Program-made: the position numbers and the translations under genes
From: Strongylocentrotus purpuratus
Taxonomy: Eukaryota > Echinodermata > Echinoidea > Camarodonta > Strongylocentrotidae
NCBI RefSeq assembly: GCF_000002235.5
Contig: NW_022145612.1
Span: forward strand, 20,623,647-20,687,646
Length of the DNA: 64,000 bases
Direction of reading: 5' to 3'
The notes under the pieces: generated by a model
What the model saw: only the letters and a program-made list of their open reading frames with translations
The model's database searches: none
Told to the model about the DNA's origin: nothing
Shown: piece after piece, positions 62,140 to 64,000 of the stretch
Numbering within the stretch: the first letter of the stretch is position 1
Layout: each line of letters opens with the position of its first letter

Positions 62140-62789
62140 AAAAAGGATACTATGTCCCTTTTGCAGCCAACATCAAATTCTGTAGAAATTTGTAGGAATT
62201 ATGAATATGTCATGTATGTCCTATCAGGGGCGGATCTAGGGGGTATTTCGGCGGTTTAACCCCCCCCCCCTCCCCCCCCCCTCCCCCCCCCCCCCTTGGC
62301 AAAAAGCTCAATTCGCCCCTGCCTATCTGTGAAATTTAAACGTTAGCTGTGTCCTAGTATTCAAATTATGCAAGGAAACCCGTTTACTTGCCAGACTTCA
62401 CAGTCAGACACTATTGAGCGACTGACTGACATCTTTTATTGTTGGTAATAACATACCTAAAATGAGCTGTAACAAGTACACGAGCATTTGTCTGCACCAA
62501 TAACCCACTAGAATATTTGTAATGGCCAAAATTAAACTGATTGAATCTTTTTGCAGCACAAAACGTACGACCATTCGGTACAAGGGTTTGAAAATCTAGA
62601 CTATTACTTGGAAGATTGCAATCACTAACTTATGCCGATTCGACAACTAACGGTTGTTATTTTCTCACAAAAAGCCATTTTCAAACACTTTCTTTTTGAG
62701 GGAAGTTCTGAATAAGTAACGTGTTTTAAATGCCGTTGGAATTTAACCTTTTCATATTTTGACCTGCAAATGGGACATAGTACCTTTAA
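62140..62789. mobile_element. TIR element, copy 2 (with nested insert)
   Basis: Matches 32439-33309 (TACTATGTCCC.TTTGCAGC start, CTGCAAATGGGACATAGTAC end, and the internal ATGCAAGGAAACCCGTTTAC block). A separate CAGGGGCGGATC...CGCCCCTG element of 97 bp (62225-62321) is nested within it, at a different site from the insert in copy 1; CCTAT occurs on both sides. Confidence 0.8.
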
Positions 62790-63567
62790 ATAAGACATGA
62801 TTATAAATCTTTAAAAAGGCTGTTGGCATAGAAACAAAATGAGACTCGCAATGATAAAGAAATTAATAATCATGACAATAATGGATTTTATTAAAGAAAA
62901 AAAACAAGACACTAAATAGTTCATCAAGAATAATACGACGAGCTATAACGATCATTATGATAACAACAAAATAATCATCATTGTTAATATAGGACTCCTG
63001 TGAAAATAGAAAATAAATCGTATACATTACAAAAAGATTAATTGCTCTCTATTCTTTGCGGTGTGTAGTTGGTATACTTCTTCTTTTAAGATCGTAAACC
63101 GATAGGATTCATATACAAAAAGTCATGTATTTATATAAAATAACCGTCTTTGAAAACTGAAGGACGAATTTTACGATGATTGAACGTGTATATATGTGGC
63201 AACAACAAAAATCAAAGCGGCGAAAGATGAATGAATAAAAACTAAATTATAGTCGCGAAAATACAGGGCAATTTTTAGAAGATTGATTAATTTTGAAGCA
63301 TATCAAGGACGTACCTTTGGGGAAATGAGGTCAAATCGACAAAAATATTAACTCTACTTATTCATATCATACGACATAAAATAGTGATGTCGACTCTGCA
63401 ATAAAAGTCATAGTAGCTTACAATAAACAACCCACGGCAGTAGATTCAATGGCAAATTGATTTGTCAAGGTCTCGATAAAGTCTCGATGTCTGGCAATTT
63501 AAAAAAAAATTGTTACTCGGGTCACAATGTCATTCAATGACAATTTATAAATGATTTCCCTTCCTAC
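62790..63567. other. No feature seen
   Basis: AT-rich unique sequence without a convincing ORF, repeat or RNA gene. Confidence 0.5.
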
Positions 63568-63612
63568 CTGTCACCTTCCACTCAGTGTCCCATAAAAATG
63601 CCCATGGGTGCA
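63568..63612 (-). CDS. Possible internal exon of a gene entering from the right
   Basis: 45 nt between CATTTAAG and ACAG|GTAGGA, reading HPWAFLWDTEWKVT in the phase left by the exon at 63967 (G + TG). It leaves one base, which fits the acceptor phase at 59626. Tryptophan-rich and protein-like, but I do not recognise it and the exon is short. Confidence 0.3.
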
Positions 63613-63966
63613 CTTAAATGTCACATAGGAAAAGAAGATAATTCAAAAAGGCATAACGTTATCGTTTCTGGAAGTTGGATTTGTTTATTAACGATCATTA
63701 TTAATTAGCGTTAATCAGCTAATAGCATAATCATGTCACGTAATCATTGATTTAGTTCTAGTGATATGAGTTAAAGAAAGTGAGCATGACGAGGTCGAAA
63801 ACCAAATACTAAATCATTGAAAACTTAGCAGAATCGTCTGCTTATTTTCCACATGAGAAAGAATTATGCTTAGCCTGAAATGTTGCAACTGAGGTGCTGC
63901 TATGCTGAAATCGTGGTTCTGGTTTAAATAACATGCTCTTGAAGTGACTTTTATTCTTCTACTTAC

Positions 63967-64000
63967 CATCAACAGTTCCGATTGGGTTGCCTGGCAGAGC
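63967..64000 (-). CDS. Partial exon at right edge of window
   Basis: An open stretch ends at GATG|GTAAGT with a pyrimidine-poor but otherwise standard donor. It reads ALPGNPIGTVD in one frame (another frame is also open). If joined to 63568-63612 the phase is kept. The product is unknown; the exon continues beyond the window. Confidence 0.35.

Noticed and set aside
1..64000. CRISPR array, bacterial operon or prophage
   Set aside because: The direct repeats are either a minisatellite without spacers or a kilobase-scale array; introns and LINEs show a eukaryotic genome.
1..64000. tRNA or rRNA genes
   Set aside because: No A/B-box plus cloverleaf or rRNA-like conserved stretch was recognised by eye; a tRNA scan would be needed to exclude one.

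Overview
The window is metazoan nuclear DNA: short exons (48 to 360 nt) with GT-AG introns, many microsatellites, long G/C homopolymer runs, and many LINE and terminal-inverted-repeat (TIR) elements. The cargo genes belong to the CNBD2 family (cyclic nucleotide-binding domain-containing 2, a sperm/flagellum-associated protein). Together with the L1/Tx1-type LINEs this suggests a marine invertebrate, most likely an echinoderm, but the organism cannot be fixed from sequence alone.

Layout. (1) 1-9010: an array of four copies of a 1.13-kb unit; copy 2 is split by a 4.6-kb minus-strand LINE (1766-6397) with a perfect target-site duplication. (2) 9869-23346, plus strand: a 17-exon CNBD2-like gene ('gene 1'), 589 codons in the recognisable part, with an intact cyclic-nucleotide phosphate-binding cassette in its first domain. 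(3) 25.3-38.8 kb: a collinear, decayed tandem duplicate of the 15.8-24.3 kb part of gene 1. It keeps two open exon copies and is inflated by a hAT-like element holding a 196-bp near-perfect palindrome, a LINE 3' fragment, a 613-bp foldback element with 9-bp target duplication, two Tc1/mariner-like MITEs, another MITE with a nested hAT insertion, and a CR1/Jockey-like RT remnant. (4) 52817-40550, minus strand: a second, diverged CNBD2-like gene ('gene 2'), reconstructed as 19 coding exons (964 aa) with every junction in phase, plus a 5' exon at 59504-59626. Its first cassette has lost the key Arg, and it carries a serine cluster in RRxS context. (5) 55.9-59.3 kb: a degenerate LINE in gene 2's first intron. 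(6) 59.5-64 kb: mostly unrecognised sequence, one MITE copy, and two possible minus-strand exons of a further gene running off the right edge.

Genes 1 and 2 lie tail to tail and share exon lengths and phases (163, 84, 78, 61, 135 and 75 nt exons are identical in length), so they are ancient paralogues. Gene 1 looks able to bind a cyclic nucleotide. Gene 2 looks like a non-binding or altered relative that could instead be a PKA substrate; this is inference. All gene models come from reading frame, splice-site and paralogue comparison by eye; no database search was run.
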